Source: Erwinia sp. SLM-02 (GTDB lineage Bacteria > Pseudomonadota > Gammaproteobacteria > Enterobacterales > Enterobacteriaceae). Taken from it: a DNA stretch of 25,536 nt. Within the stretch, counting starts at the first letter, position 1. Every line of letters begins with the position of its first letter. The stretch spans positions 1 through 25,536 of the forward strand of contig NZ_JAQISN010000009.1 in assembly GCF_037450285.1 (NCBI RefSeq), in the 5' to 3' direction. The notes below the pieces were generated by a model. The model was not told the origin of the DNA and ran no database searches. It saw nothing but the letters and a program-made list of their open reading frames with translations. Positions 7,716 to 15,368 of the stretch are shown one piece after another. Made by a program: the position numbers and the translations under genes.

Positions 7716-9092
7716 ATGAAAATCATCATTCTTGGCGCTGGACAGGTTGGCGGCACGCTCGCAGAAAACCTGGTCGGTGAAAACAACGATATTACCGTGG
7801 TCGATACCGACCCACTTCGCCTGCGCCAGCTCCAGGACAAGTTTGATTTACGCGTCGTTCAGGGGCACGGCTCTCATCCTCGCGTACTGCGTGAGGCCGG
7901 GGCAGAAGATGCCGATATGCTGGTTGCCGTGACCAACTCTGACGAAACCAATATGGTTGCCTGTCAGGTCGCTTACTCCCTGTTTAATACCCCCAATCGC
8001 ATCGCGCGTATTCGTGCTCCGGACTATATTCGCGATGCCGATAAGCTGTTTATCCCCGAAGCCGTGCCGATCGATCATTTGATCTCACCGGAACAGCTGG
8101 TCATCGATAATATTTATCGCCTTATCGAATATCCCGGGGCCTTGCAGGTGGTCAATTTCGCCGAGGGAAAAGTCAGTCTGGCGGTAGTTAAAGCCTACTA
8201 TGGTGGACCGCTGGTCGGTAATGCGCTCTCCGTAATGCGTGAGCATATGCCGCACATCGACACCCGGGTCGCCGCTATATTCCGTCAGGATCGGCCTATC
8301 CGTCCTCAGGGGTCAACGATTATTGAGGCCGGTGATGAAGTCTTCTTTATCGCGGCAAGCCAGCATATTCGGGCGGTGATGAGCGAGTATCAGCGGCTGG
8401 AAAAACCTTATAAGCGCATTATGATCGTCGGCGGCGGTAATATTGGCTTTGGTCTGGCACAGCGGCTCGAAAAGAATTACAGCGTTAAGCTGATCGAGCG
8501 CGATCAGCAACGCGCAGCTGAACTGGCCGAGCACCTGCAGAACACCATCGTATTTTATGGCGATGCGTCGGATCAGGAACTGCTGGCTGAAGAGCATGTC
8601 GATCAGATCGATCTGTTTATTGCCATCACCAACGATGACGAGGCCAACATCATGTCGGCCATGCTGGCCAAGCGTATGGGGGCTAAAAAAGCCATGGTGC
8701 TTATCCAGCGACGTGCCTACGTCGATCTGGTCCAGGGAAGCGTAATTGATATCGCCATTTCACCTCAGCAGGCAACCATTTCGGCACTGCTGGGCCACGT
8801 CCGTAAAGCGGACATTGTTGGCGTTTCGTCGTTACGTCGCGGTGTAGCGGAAGCGATTGAAGCTATCGCCCACGGCGAGGAAACGACCTCCAAAGTGGTT
8901 GGCCGCCTCATTGATGACATCAAGCTACCGCCCGGCACCATTATCGGTGCAGTGGTGCGCGGTAACGACGTGATGATCGCTAATGATAATCTGCGCATTG
9001 AACAGGGCGATCACGTGATTATGTTCCTGACCGACAAGAAATTCGTTCCGGACGTTGAGCGCTTGTTCCAGCCGAGCCCCTTCTTCCTGTAG
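7716..9092 (+). CDS. trkA: Trk potassium uptake system, NAD-binding subunit TrkA
   Basis: Cytosolic regulatory ring protein of the Trk potassium transporter; it binds NAD(H) and gates TrkH/TrkG at the inner membrane. It has 458 residues, the same as E. coli. It shows the expected internal duplication of two RCK units, each a Rossmann domain followed by a TrkA-C ligand domain: GAGQVGG at 7-13 and a second loop GGGNIGFG near residue 240. Paired VTNSDETNM and ITNDDEANI segments also mark the repeat. No TrkH/TrkG gene is in the window, as in E. coli. It is followed by a short hairpin and then mscL. Confidence 0.98.
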   Translation: MKIIILGAGQVGGTLAENLVGENNDITVVDTDPLRLRQLQDKFDLRVVQGHGSHPRVLREAGAEDADMLVAVTNSDETNMVACQVAYSLFNTPNRIARIRAPDYIRDADKLFIPEAVPIDHLISPEQLVIDNIYRLIEYPGALQVVNFAEGKVSLAVVKAYYGGPLVGNALSVMREHMPHIDTRVAAIFRQDRPIRPQGSTIIEAGDEVFFIAASQHIRAVMSEYQRLEKPYKRIMIVGGGNIGFGLAQRLEKNYSVKLIERDQQRAAELAEHLQNTIVFYGDASDQELLAEEHVDQIDLFIAITNDDEANIMSAMLAKRMGAKKAMVLIQRRAYVDLVQGSVIDIAISPQQATISALLGHVRKADIVGVSSLRRGVAEAIEAIAHGEETTSKVVGRLIDDIKLPPGTIIGAVVRGNDVMIANDNLRIEQGDHVIMFLTDKKFVPDVERLFQPSPFFL

Positions 9093-9100
9093 CCTGCTGC

Positions 9101-9120
9101 GGCAATGCATGTGCATTGCC
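9101..9120. repeat. hairpin downstream of trkA
   Basis: GGCAATGC (9101-9108) and GCATTGCC (9113-9120) form a perfect 8-bp stem with a 4-nt loop, 8 bp after the trkA stop. No T-run follows on either strand, so factor-independent termination is unlikely; a role in 3'-end stability or partial termination is possible. Confidence 0.4.
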
Positions 9121-9184
9121 GGTCTGTTAACTACACTAATCAATGATCTTTATTCGATCTCATCGTGGAAAAACGACGATGGTT

Positions 9185-9193
9185 TGTTAGACT
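9185..9193 (+). promoter_or_regulatory. possible mscL extended -10 promoter element
   Basis: TGTTAGACT (9185-9193) has an extended -10 shape (TG-n-TAGACT), 30 bp before mscL, with no convincing -35. E. coli mscL is partly under RpoS control, and that sigma tolerates a weak -35, so this is plausible but unproven. Confidence 0.3.
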
Positions 9194-9223
9194 TTAAAAA
9201 TTGGCACAGGAAAGGAGATAACA

Positions 9224-9637
9224 ATGAGTTTATTCAAAGAGTTTCGCGATTTCGCGATGCGTGGCAATGTCGTTGACCTCGCTGTGGGTGTTATCATCGG
9301 TGCCGCGTTCGGTAAGATCGTGTCTTCTCTGGTCGCAAATATCATCATGCCCCCACTGGGCCTGCTGATTGGCGGCGTCGACTTTAAGCAGTTTAGCTGG
9401 GTACTTAAAGCGGCCGATGGTACTGCCCCCGCCGTTGTCATGGAATACGGCATATTTCTGCAAACCATTTTTGATTTTGTCATCGTCGCCTTTGCTATCT
9501 TCATGGCAATCAAGATTATGAACAGAATGTACAAGAAGAAAGAAGTGGAAAAACCGGCACCTAAGCCTTCTGCAGAAGAAACGTTGCTTACCGAAATTCG
9601 CGATCTGCTGAAAGCGCAGAACAATAAAACGCTGTAA
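9224..9637 (+). CDS. mscL: large-conductance mechanosensitive channel
   Basis: A homopentameric inner membrane channel that opens under high membrane tension and releases solutes after osmotic downshock. It has 137 residues, near the E. coli length (136). It begins with the short amphipathic helix MSLFKEFRDFAMRG, then TM1 (about 15-45, VVDLAVGVIIGAAFGKIV, the pore-lining gate helix), a periplasmic loop, TM2 (about 75-98) and a charged cytoplasmic helix rich in Lys and Glu. A strong AAAGGAG ribosome binding site precedes the ATG. A terminator at 9652-9680 follows 14 bp after the stop and is shared with the convergent arfA. Confidence 0.98.
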   Translation: MSLFKEFRDFAMRGNVVDLAVGVIIGAAFGKIVSSLVANIIMPPLGLLIGGVDFKQFSWVLKAADGTAPAVVMEYGIFLQTIFDFVIVAFAIFMAIKIMNRMYKKKEVEKPAPKPSAEETLLTEIRDLLKAQNNKTL

Positions 9638-9640
9638 GTG

Positions 9641-9892
9641 TTATGAGAAACAAAAAACCGTCGGAATCGACGGTTTTTTTATGCCTGTAAAGCAGAAGGC
9701 CAGTGGTAAATGGTTGAGTTCGCCTTTACCACTGGCCTCCCAGTTACCTTTCTTGCCGTGTTTTTCTTTACGGCGGTAACTTCCTTTTCCTTTAACGTTG
9801 ACTTCGATTCGGGGTTTAAATAACGGGTCGGTAAGTAAGGCTTCAAGTGCGTTATCACGGATAACACCCTTCCTGTGCTGATAATTTGCCAC
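9641..9892 (-). CDS. arfA: alternative ribosome-rescue factor ArfA
   Basis: Rescues ribosomes stalled on non-stop mRNA when trans-translation is short, by recruiting RF2. The conserved core is clear: YQHRKGVIRDNALEALLTDPLF at the N terminus, then the basic KGKGSYRRKEKHGKKGNWEASGK segment (about 34-56). The GTG start at 9892 has AGGAG a few bases upstream. The written frame is 83 residues, but a 14-bp hairpin (9697-9738) and a terminator (9652-9680) lie inside it, so the normal product is probably truncated after the core, as known for E. coli arfA. Convergent with mscL, and 3' of zntR, as in E. coli. Confidence 0.93.
   Translation of the reverse strand: MANYQHRKGVIRDNALEALLTDPLFKPRIEVNVKGKGSYRRKEKHGKKGNWEASGKGELNHLPLAFCFTGIKKPSIPTVFCFS
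9652..9680. terminator. bidirectional terminator for mscL and arfA (inside the arfA frame)
   Basis: The stem CCGTCG/CGACGG (9658-9663, 9668-9673), loop GAAT, is extended by six A-T pairs, with T-runs on both strands. Rightward it ends the mscL transcript. Leftward it lies within arfA codons 72-80, before the arfA stop at 9641-9643, so a transcript ending here carries no stop codon. Confidence 0.9.
9697..9738 (-). promoter_or_regulatory. arfA intragenic long hairpin (RNase III-type)
   Basis: The 14-base arms AGGCCAGTGGTAAA (9697-9710) and TTTACCACTGGCCT (9725-9738) are perfectly complementary around a 14-nt loop. They cover arfA codons 52-66, just after the functional core. In E. coli an RNase III-cleaved stem in this part of arfA makes the message non-stop, so tmRNA tags and removes ArfA unless tmRNA is limiting. 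The hairpin is seen directly; cleavage is inferred. Confidence 0.8.
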
Positions 9893-9923
9893 GATAAACT
9901 CCTGTTGATTGGTTTCGGTGATG

Positions 9924-9952
9924 AATATAGGCTCCGCTCAGGGAGAATTCAA
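9924..9952 (-). promoter_or_regulatory. probable arfA promoter
   Basis: Minus strand: -35 TTGAAT (9947-9952), 17-bp spacer, -10 TATATT (9924-9929), about 30 bp before the arfA GTG. The -35 overlaps the zntR stop codon, so arfA appears to have its own promoter in the 56-bp gap after zntR. Confidence 0.6.
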
Positions 9953-10380
9953 TCGCCTGTTTTAGCAAAAGGTGTCATTGCTCCTTTTTCAAGCGCCTCC
10001 AGGATCGAACAGTACACGCTGCTGTGCGCGGTTCCGCAGCAGGCATCGTTCAACCGCTTCAGTGAACGCTGCATGTGTTGCAGTTCGGCGATCCTCTCTT
10101 CGACTTCGGTCAGCCGCTTCTGAACAATCGTTTTCGATTCCTGGCAGGTATGATGCTCGGGATCGACACGGATCGAAAGCAGTTCCCGGATCGCATCAAG
10201 CGTGAATCCCAGCTGCCGGCCGTAGCGAATAAACCTGAGCCGCTGCAAATCGTTATCACTGTAGAGTCGGAATCCCCCCTCCGTTCGGATCTCATGGTCC
10301 ATCATCTGCTGTTTTTCATAAAAGCGGATAGTATCCGGCGTTACGTCTGCAAGTTTTGCCAGTTGTCCAATACGGTACAT
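9949..10380 (-). CDS. zntR: MerR-family zinc-responsive activator ZntR
   Basis: A dimeric activator that binds Zn(II) and twists the zntA promoter to switch on zinc, cadmium and lead export. It has 143 residues. An N-terminal winged helix-turn-helix (MYRIGQLAKLADVTPDTIRFYEK) is followed by a dimerisation helix and the metal loop. All metal ligands known for E. coli ZntR are present: Cys79, Cys114, Cys115, His119 and Cys124. Its start codon overlaps the yhdN stop by one base (TAATG), so the two are probably co-translated. zntA is not in the window. Confidence 0.97.
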   Translation of the reverse strand: MYRIGQLAKLADVTPDTIRFYEKQQMMDHEIRTEGGFRLYSDNDLQRLRFIRYGRQLGFTLDAIRELLSIRVDPEHHTCQESKTIVQKRLTEVEERIAELQHMQRSLKRLNDACCGTAHSSVYCSILEALEKGAMTPFAKTGD

Positions 10381-10751
10381 TAGCTTTCTTCTCCAAAACG
10401 CTGCTGAATCTTCGAACCATAGCCGCCGCGAAGAAAATCAGTGCTCATCCCTGCCTGCTTCAGGCGAAGCTCAAGCAGATGCAGCCGGCGGGCATGAAGA
10501 TCATAGCTCTCATCCTGTGGATCGATGCCGCTCAGCAATTGATCCAGTTCAATAGCTTCCCGCCGCATCTCCAGTTCGGGTGGCAGATAGCCTGAATTTT
10601 TAAGCAAGCGATACCCCGCGCGGAGTTCCGGGGGAACGTGGCTGTCATCATCCAGCTGCAGCGGATGACCTGCGCCGGGAAGATTATCGAGTTCGCCCTC
10701 CCGCAGGGCAGCGAGAATATGTTTTTCAGCAAGCTGATCGAGCAATGACAT
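10380..10751 (-). CDS. yhdN: YhdN family protein (DUF1992)
   Basis: A 123-residue protein with the DUF1992 domain, also found in eukaryotic DNAJC28 proteins; the bacterial function is unknown. Recognisable family features are the N-terminal EKHILAALREGELDNLPGAGHPLQLDD stretch, the central PPELRAGYRLLKNSGYLPPE segment and the C-terminal arginine-rich helix. It lies 3' of the alpha operon and its terminator and is joined to zntR by a one-base stop-start overlap. The 80 bp before its start hold no promoter that I would call with confidence. Confidence 0.92.
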   Translation of the reverse strand: MSLLDQLAEKHILAALREGELDNLPGAGHPLQLDDDSHVPPELRAGYRLLKNSGYLPPELEMRREAIELDQLLSGIDPQDESYDLHARRLHLLELRLKQAGMSTDFLRGGYGSKIQQRFGEES

Positions 10752-10831
10752 AGATTAGCCTCCATTGACAGGCAGGCCAACAGCATAGCGCAACGGGAAG
10801 GGAAAAGATGGGTGAAGGGAATTTCAGATAT

Positions 10832-10859
10832 AAAAAAACCCGCCGAAGCGGGTTTTTTT
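10832..10859 (-). terminator. alpha operon terminator after rplQ
   Basis: A perfect 12-bp stem (ACCCGC/GCGGGT core plus A-T pairs) with a CGAA loop, UUCG on the leftward RNA, and runs of seven T on each side. It lies 16 bp after the rplQ stop. The form is symmetrical and could also stop rightward transcription. Confidence 0.93.
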
Positions 10860-10875
10860 ACGTTGCAGCTACAGA

Positions 10876-11262
10876 TTACTCTGCAGCAGCTTCTGCTTGA
10901 GCTTCTGGACGATCAACCAGCTCGATGTAAGCCATCGGAGCGTTGTCACCAGCACGGAAGCCACACTTCAGAATGCGAGTGTAACCACCGGCACGGCTCG
11001 CGAAACGCGGGCCCAGCTCGTTAAACAGTTTTGCCACGATCTCGTTATCACGAGTGCGGGCGAATGCCAGACGACGATTAGCTACGCTGTCGGTCTTGGC
11101 AAGAGTAATCAGCGGCTCAACTACACGACGCAGCTCTTTCGCTTTTGGCAGGGTCGTCTTGATGATCTCATGACGAACCAAAGAGCCAGCCATATTGCGG
11201 AACATAGCCTGACGATGGCTGCTGTTGCGGTTCAGTTGACGACCACTCTTACGATGGCGCAT
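10876..11262 (-). CDS. rplQ: 50S ribosomal protein L17
   Basis: A large-subunit protein near the exit side of the ribosome. It has 128 residues and starts MRHRKSGRQLNRNSSHRQAMFRNM, matching enteric L17 throughout the core; the C-terminal tail RPEAQAEAAAE is the variable part. It is the last gene of the alpha operon, 40 bp after rpoA and followed by an intrinsic terminator. Confidence 0.98.
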   Translation of the reverse strand: MRHRKSGRQLNRNSSHRQAMFRNMAGSLVRHEIIKTTLPKAKELRRVVEPLITLAKTDSVANRRLAFARTRDNEIVAKLFNELGPRFASRAGGYTRILKCGFRAGDNAPMAYIELVDRPEAQAEAAAE

Positions 11263-11302
11263 GACCTTATCCTTCTCAGTGAAACCTTAACCTGTGATCG
11301 GG

Positions 11303-12292
11303 TTATTCATCAGCGATGCTAGCGGGTGGCCAGTTTTCCAGGCGCATGCCCAGTGACAGACCACGAGAAGCCAGCACGTCTTTAATCTCGGTAAGAGATT
11401 TTTTACCAAGGTTAGGCGTCTTAAGAAGCTCAACCTCAGTACGCTGTACCAGATCACCGATGTAGTGGATAGCTTCTGCCTTAAGGCAGTTAGCAGAGCG
11501 GACAGTCAATTCCAGATCGTCAACAGGGCGCAGCAGGATCGGATCGAATTCTGGTTTCTCTTCTTTAACTTCTGGCTGACGAACATCACGTAAGTCAACG
11601 AAAGCTTCAAGTTGTTCTGCCAGGATGGTAGCCGCACGGCGGATCGCTTCTTCAGGATCGATAGTGCCGTTGGTTTCCATTTCGATGACCAGCTTGTCCA
11701 GGTCGGTACGCTGTTCTACACGCGCAGCTTCAACATTGTAGGCAATACGCTCTACAGGGCTGTAGCAGGCGTCGACCAACAGACGACCGATCGGGCGCTC
11801 ATCTTCTTCCGAATGAATTCGGGCAGAAGCCGGCACATAACCACGACCACGCTGAATTTTGATACGCATGCTAATAGCGGCGTTCTCATCGGTCAGGTGA
11901 CAGATCACGTGCTGCGGCTTGACGATTTCGACATCACCATCATGGGTGATATCGGCTGCAGTCACAGGGCCAATGCCAGATTTATTCAGAGTAAGAATAA
12001 CTTCATCTTTGCCCTGAACTCTTACCGCCAAACCTTTCAGGTTGAGCAGGATTTCCAGGATATCTTCCTGTACGCCCTCTTTGGTGCTGTACTCATGCAG
12101 TACACCATCAATTTCAACCTCGGTCACCGCGCAACCCGGCATTGATGAAAGCAGAATACGGCGCAGTGCGTTACCAAGAGTATGGCCAAAGCCACGCTCT
12201 AAAGGCTCAAGGGTCACCTTGGCGTGCGTCGAACTCACTTGCTCGATATCTACCAGGCGCGGTTTTAGAAACTCTGTCACAGAACCCTGCAT
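11303..12292 (-). CDS. rpoA: DNA-directed RNA polymerase subunit alpha
   Basis: The alpha dimer scaffolds assembly of RNA polymerase, and its C-terminal domain contacts UP elements and activators. It has 329 residues, the same as E. coli. The N-terminal domain (about 1-235) includes the dimer and assembly region [23 protein letters not shown]. The C-terminal domain (about 249-329) keeps the DNA-binding stretch [20 protein letters not shown] and the [14 protein letters not shown] helix. It lies between rpsD and rplQ in the alpha operon. Its output is linked to ribosomal proteins through the shared transcript, although S4 represses rpoA translation only weakly in E. coli. Confidence 0.99.
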
Positions 12293-12317
12293 TGTGTCCT
12301 CTCTTTGGTACTAAGCC

Positions 12318-12938
12318 TTACTTGGAGTAAAGCTCGACGATCAGGTGTTCGTTAATGTCCGCAGACAGATCGGTACGTTCAGGAGTACGCTTGAACACAC
12401 CTTCCATCTTAGTCGCATCAACTTCCAGCCAGGTTGGCTTTTCACGCTGTTCAGCCAGCTCCAGAGCGGCTTTTACGCGAGACTGCTTTTTGGCTTTCTC
12501 ACGAATGCTAACAACATCATTCGGAGATACCTGATAAGAAGCGATGCTGACAACGCGGCCGTTTACCATGATAGATTTGTGGCTAACCAGCTGACGTGCT
12601 TCTGCACGAGTGGCGCCAAAGCCCATACGATAAACTACGTTATCCAGACGACCTTCCAGCAGAGCTAACAGGTTTTCACCGGTGTTGCCTTTCAGACGTG
12701 CTGCTTCTTTATAATAGTTACGGAACTGACGCTCCAGCACGCCGTAGATACGACGAACTTTCTGCTTTTCACGTAACTGTACGCCATAGTCAGACAGACG
12801 TGGCTTGCGCGCACCGTGCTGACCAGGAGCTTGTTCAATCTTACACTTGGTATCAATCGCGCGAACGCCAGACTTAAGGAACAGGTCTGTGCCTTCACGA
12901 CGGCTCAGCTTGAGCTTAGGACCCAAATATCTTGCCAT
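12318..12938 (-). CDS. rpsD: 30S ribosomal protein S4
   Basis: A primary 16S rRNA-binding protein that nucleates 30S assembly and shapes decoding accuracy at the S4-S5 interface; in E. coli it is also the alpha operon repressor. It has 206 residues. The N-terminal segment MARYLGPKLKLSRREGTDLFLKS and the S4 RNA-binding domain (LDNVVYRMGFGATRAEARQLVSHKSIMVNGR) are intact. It is followed by rpoA after 25 bp. Its likely own target is the leader before rpsM at 13735-13827. Confidence 0.99.
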   Translation of the reverse strand: MARYLGPKLKLSRREGTDLFLKSGVRAIDTKCKIEQAPGQHGARKPRLSDYGVQLREKQKVRRIYGVLERQFRNYYKEAARLKGNTGENLLALLEGRLDNVVYRMGFGATRAEARQLVSHKSIMVNGRVVSIASYQVSPNDVVSIREKAKKQSRVKAALELAEQREKPTWLEVDATKMEGVFKRTPERTDLSADINEHLIVELYSK

Positions 12939-12971
12939 TTTCTTTCTCCAACATTCCTAAAAAACGGGGCG

Positions 12972-13361
12972 TTATACGCGACGTTTTTTCGGCGGACGAC
13001 AACCGTTGTGAGGGATCGGAGTCACATCAGTAATATTAGTGATGCGGAAACCAGCAGCGTTCAGGGCACGAATAGTTGATTCGCGGCCTGGACCAGGACC
13101 CTTAACCATAACTTCCAGGTTCTTAATACCGTACTCTTTCACGGCGTCTGCGCAACGTTCTGCAGCTACCTGAGCAGCGAACGGCGTAGATTTACGAGAA
13201 CCACGGAAACCGGAACCACCGGCTGTTGCCCAACCCAGCGCATTACCCTGACGATCGGTAATAGTTACGATGGTGTTGTTAAAAGACGCATGGACATGAG
13301 CCACGCCATCAGAGACTTGCTTTCTTACACGCTTACGTGCACGAACTGGTGCCTTTGCCAT
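12972..13361 (-). CDS. rpsK: 30S ribosomal protein S11
   Basis: A platform protein of the small subunit that contacts the mRNA exit site. It has 129 residues and matches enteric S11 throughout: a basic N terminus (MAKAPVRARKRVRKQ), the HASFNNTIVTITDRQGN core, the GGSGFRGSRKSTPFAAQ segment and the basic tail PHNGCRPPKKRRV. It lies 16 bp downstream of rpsM and 33 bp upstream of rpsD within the alpha operon. Confidence 0.99.
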   Translation of the reverse strand: MAKAPVRARKRVRKQVSDGVAHVHASFNNTIVTITDRQGNALGWATAGGSGFRGSRKSTPFAAQVAAERCADAVKEYGIKNLEVMVKGPGPGRESTIRALNAAGFRITNITDVTPIPHNGCRPPKKRRV

Positions 13362-13377
13362 TATTCAATCACCCCGA

Positions 13378-13734
13378 TTATTTCTTGATCGGTTTACGCG
13401 GACCCTTACGGGTACGTGCGTTGGTCTTAGTACGCTGACCGCGCACTGGGAGACCACGACGATGACGCAAACCACGATAGCAACCAAGGTCCATCAGACG
13501 CTTGATGCTCAGGGTGACTTCACGACGCAGATCGCCTTCAACAACAAACTTAGCAACTGCATCACGCAGAATGTCGATTTGTTCTTCAGACAGTTCACTG
13601 ATCTTAACATTTTCAGCAATACCCGTGTCTGCACAGATTTTCTGTGAGCGGGTCTTACCGATACCGAAAATAGCAGTTAATGCGATAACGGTATGTTTAT
13701 GATCAGGAATGTTAATGCCTGCTATACGGGCCAC
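13378..13734 (-). CDS. rpsM: 30S ribosomal protein S13
   Basis: A head protein of the 30S subunit that contacts P-site tRNA and forms bridges to 50S. It has 118 residues with the H2TH-like core (AIFGIGKTRSQKICADTGI) and the basic tail RGLPVRGQRTKTNARTRKGPRKPIKK. The start is GTG at 13732-13734 with AGGAG upstream, as in E. coli, and it lies at the 3' end of a folded leader that S4 is known to bind. It is the first gene of the alpha operon. Confidence 0.98.
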   Translation of the reverse strand: MARIAGINIPDHKHTVIALTAIFGIGKTRSQKICADTGIAENVKISELSEEQIDILRDAVAKFVVEGDLRREVTLSIKRLMDLGCYRGLRHRRGLPVRGQRTKTNARTRKGPRKPIKK

Positions 13735-13827
13735 TATGCACTCCTATTAATTAACTTATGCGTCCCATGCCGAAAAGCCCGTTTTCAGGATACTCAAATG
13801 GAAACGCATAGACATACAAAAGATTGG
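13735..13827 (-). promoter_or_regulatory. alpha operon leader, S4-binding pseudoknot
   Basis: The leader from the alpha promoter to the rpsM GTG contains the stem TATGCG/CGCATA (13757-13762 with 13805-13810 in plus-strand terms) and an inner stem CCTGAAAA/TTTTCGG around CGGGC. This is the region that forms the S4-binding pseudoknot in E. coli and traps the initiating ribosome. Compared with the E. coli leader as I recall it, stem bases have changed on both sides while pairing is kept. Confidence 0.75.
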
Positions 13828-13845
13828 CTGGCTAATCTAGCCAGC
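13827..13845 (-). terminator. hairpin at the spc/alpha boundary
   Basis: GCTGGCTA and TAGCCAGC form an 8-bp stem with a 3-nt loop, followed on the leftward strand by CAATCTTTTG. It may terminate or pause transcripts arriving from the spc operon. The T-run is short, so read-through into the alpha operon is likely. Confidence 0.5.
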
Positions 13846-13862
13846 TCAACCCAACTTTGCAA
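13834..13862 (-). promoter_or_regulatory. alpha operon promoter
   Basis: Minus strand: -35 TTGCAA (13857-13862), 17-bp spacer, -10 TAGATT (13834-13839). It sits between rpmJ and rpsM, where the E. coli alpha promoter is known. The -10 lies inside a small hairpin (13827-13845). Confidence 0.7.
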
Positions 13863-13880
13863 GAAAAATATGCGATTAAA

Positions 13881-13997
13881 TCAGCCTTGGCGCTGTTTAT
13901 GCTTTGGCTCGGCACTACAAATCACACGTACAACACCGTCGCGACGGATGATTTTGCAGTTACGACATAATTTCTTGACGGAAGCACGAACTTTCAT
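13881..13997 (-). CDS. rpmJ: 50S ribosomal protein L36
   Basis: A 38-residue zinc-ribbon protein of the large subunit, MKVRASVKKLCRNCKIIRRD at its start. It is of the zinc-binding (C+) type: Cys11 and Cys14 in CRNC, Cys27 in VICS and His33 in KHKQ. It is the last gene of the spc operon, 32 bp after secY. Confidence 0.97.
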   Translation of the reverse strand: MKVRASVKKLCRNCKIIRRDGVVRVICSAEPKHKQRQG

Positions 13998-14029
13998 TTT
14001 TACTCTCCGTAACTTCTCAAGCGCCTGAA

Positions 14030-15361
14030 TTAACGGCCGTAGCCTTTCAGGTTTGCTTTCTTCAATGCAGACTCATACTGACTTGACATCATCAAAGTTT
14101 GCACTTGAGCCATAAAGTCCATGATGACAACGACTACGATCAGCAGTGAAGTACCGCCGAAGTAGAATGGAACTTTCATCGCATCACGCATGAACTCCGG
14201 GATCAGGCAGATAAAGGTAATGTACAACGCACCAATTAAGGTAAGGCGTGTCATCACTTTATCGATATACTTCGCCGTCTGTTCTCCCGGACGAATACCT
14301 GGTACAAATGCACCAGACTTCTTCAGGTTATCTGCTGTTTCACGCGGGTTGAAAACCAACGCCGTGTAGAAGAAACAGAAGAAGATGATTGCAGTCGCAT
14401 AGAGTAACACATAAAGCGGTTGACCTGGCTGTAAATACATCGAAATAGTCGTCAGCCAGTTCCAGCCTGTGCCGCCCCCGAACCAAGACGCGATGGTTGC
14501 TGGGAACAGAATGATGCTGGAGGCAAAGATAGCAGGAATTACACCGGCCATATTCACTTTCAACGGTAAATGTGTGCTCTGCGCAGCATAGACACGACGG
14601 CCTTGCTGACGTTTCGCATAGTTCACCACAATGCGGCGTTGACCACGCTCAACGAAAACAACGAAGAAGGTCACTGCAAATACGAGAACTGCAACCAACA
14701 GCAACAGGAGGAAGTGCAGGTCGCCTTGCCGCGCTTGCTCGATGGTATGGCCAATGGCCGGCGGAAGACCCGCAACAATACCAGCAAAGATAATGATCGA
14801 GATACCGTTACCGATACCTCGTTCAGTAATTTGCTCGCCTAACCACATCAGGAACATTGTCCCGGTGACCAGGCTGACAACAGCGGTAAAGTAGAAAGCA
14901 AAACCTGGGTTTAACACCAGACCCTGCATTCCTGGCATATTCGGCAGGCCGGTAGCAATACCGACCGCCTGGAATATACCTAATACCAGAGTACCGTAAC
15001 GGGTGTACTGGCTAATCTTACGACGGCCAGCCTCCCCTTCTTTCTTTATTTCAGCTAACGCTGGATGAACCACCGTCAGCAGCTGGATAATAATAGAGGC
15101 CGAAATATACGGCATAATACCCAGGGCAAAGATAGAAGCACGGCTCAGAGCACCACCAGAGAACATGTTGAACATTTCAATGATGGTGCCACGCTGTTGC
15201 TCAAGCAGTTTGGCAAGTACAGTGGCATCGATACCAGGGATTGGAATAAAAGAGCCAATTCGGAAGACAATCAGCGCACCAATTACAAACAGAAGTCTGC
15301 GTTTTAGTTCGCCAAAACCACCCTTGGCACTTTGAAAATCTAATCCCGGTTGCTTAGCCAT
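14030..15361 (-). CDS. secY: preprotein translocase channel subunit SecY
   Basis: The central pore of the SecYEG translocon, which passes unfolded proteins across or into the inner membrane with SecA or the ribosome. It has 443 residues, the same as E. coli, with ten expected transmembrane helices; hydrophobic blocks are visible from LLFVIGALIVFRIGSFIP onwards. The plug region after TM1 (GTIIEMFNMFSGGALSRASIFALGIMPYISASI), the cytoplasmic loop FVERGQRRI and the C-terminal LKGYGR are conserved. It lies between rplO (7 bp upstream) and rpmJ, the usual spc operon position. Confidence 0.99.
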   Translation of the reverse strand: MAKQPGLDFQSAKGGFGELKRRLLFVIGALIVFRIGSFIPIPGIDATVLAKLLEQQRGTIIEMFNMFSGGALSRASIFALGIMPYISASIIIQLLTVVHPALAEIKKEGEAGRRKISQYTRYGTLVLGIFQAVGIATGLPNMPGMQGLVLNPGFAFYFTAVVSLVTGTMFLMWLGEQITERGIGNGISIIIFAGIVAGLPPAIGHTIEQARQGDLHFLLLLLVAVLVFAVTFFVVFVERGQRRIVVNYAKRQQGRRVYAAQSTHLPLKVNMAGVIPAIFASSIILFPATIASWFGGGTGWNWLTTISMYLQPGQPLYVLLYATAIIFFCFFYTALVFNPRETADNLKKSGAFVPGIRPGEQTAKYIDKVMTRLTLIGALYITFICLIPEFMRDAMKVPFYFGGTSLLIVVVVIMDFMAQVQTLMMSSQYESALKKANLKGYGR

Positions 15362-15368
15362 CTGCTAC

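Noticed and set aside
11612..12145. 177-codon frame on the plus strand opposite rpoA
   Set aside because: Shadow of rpoA, which is almost identical to the E. coli protein over this stretch.
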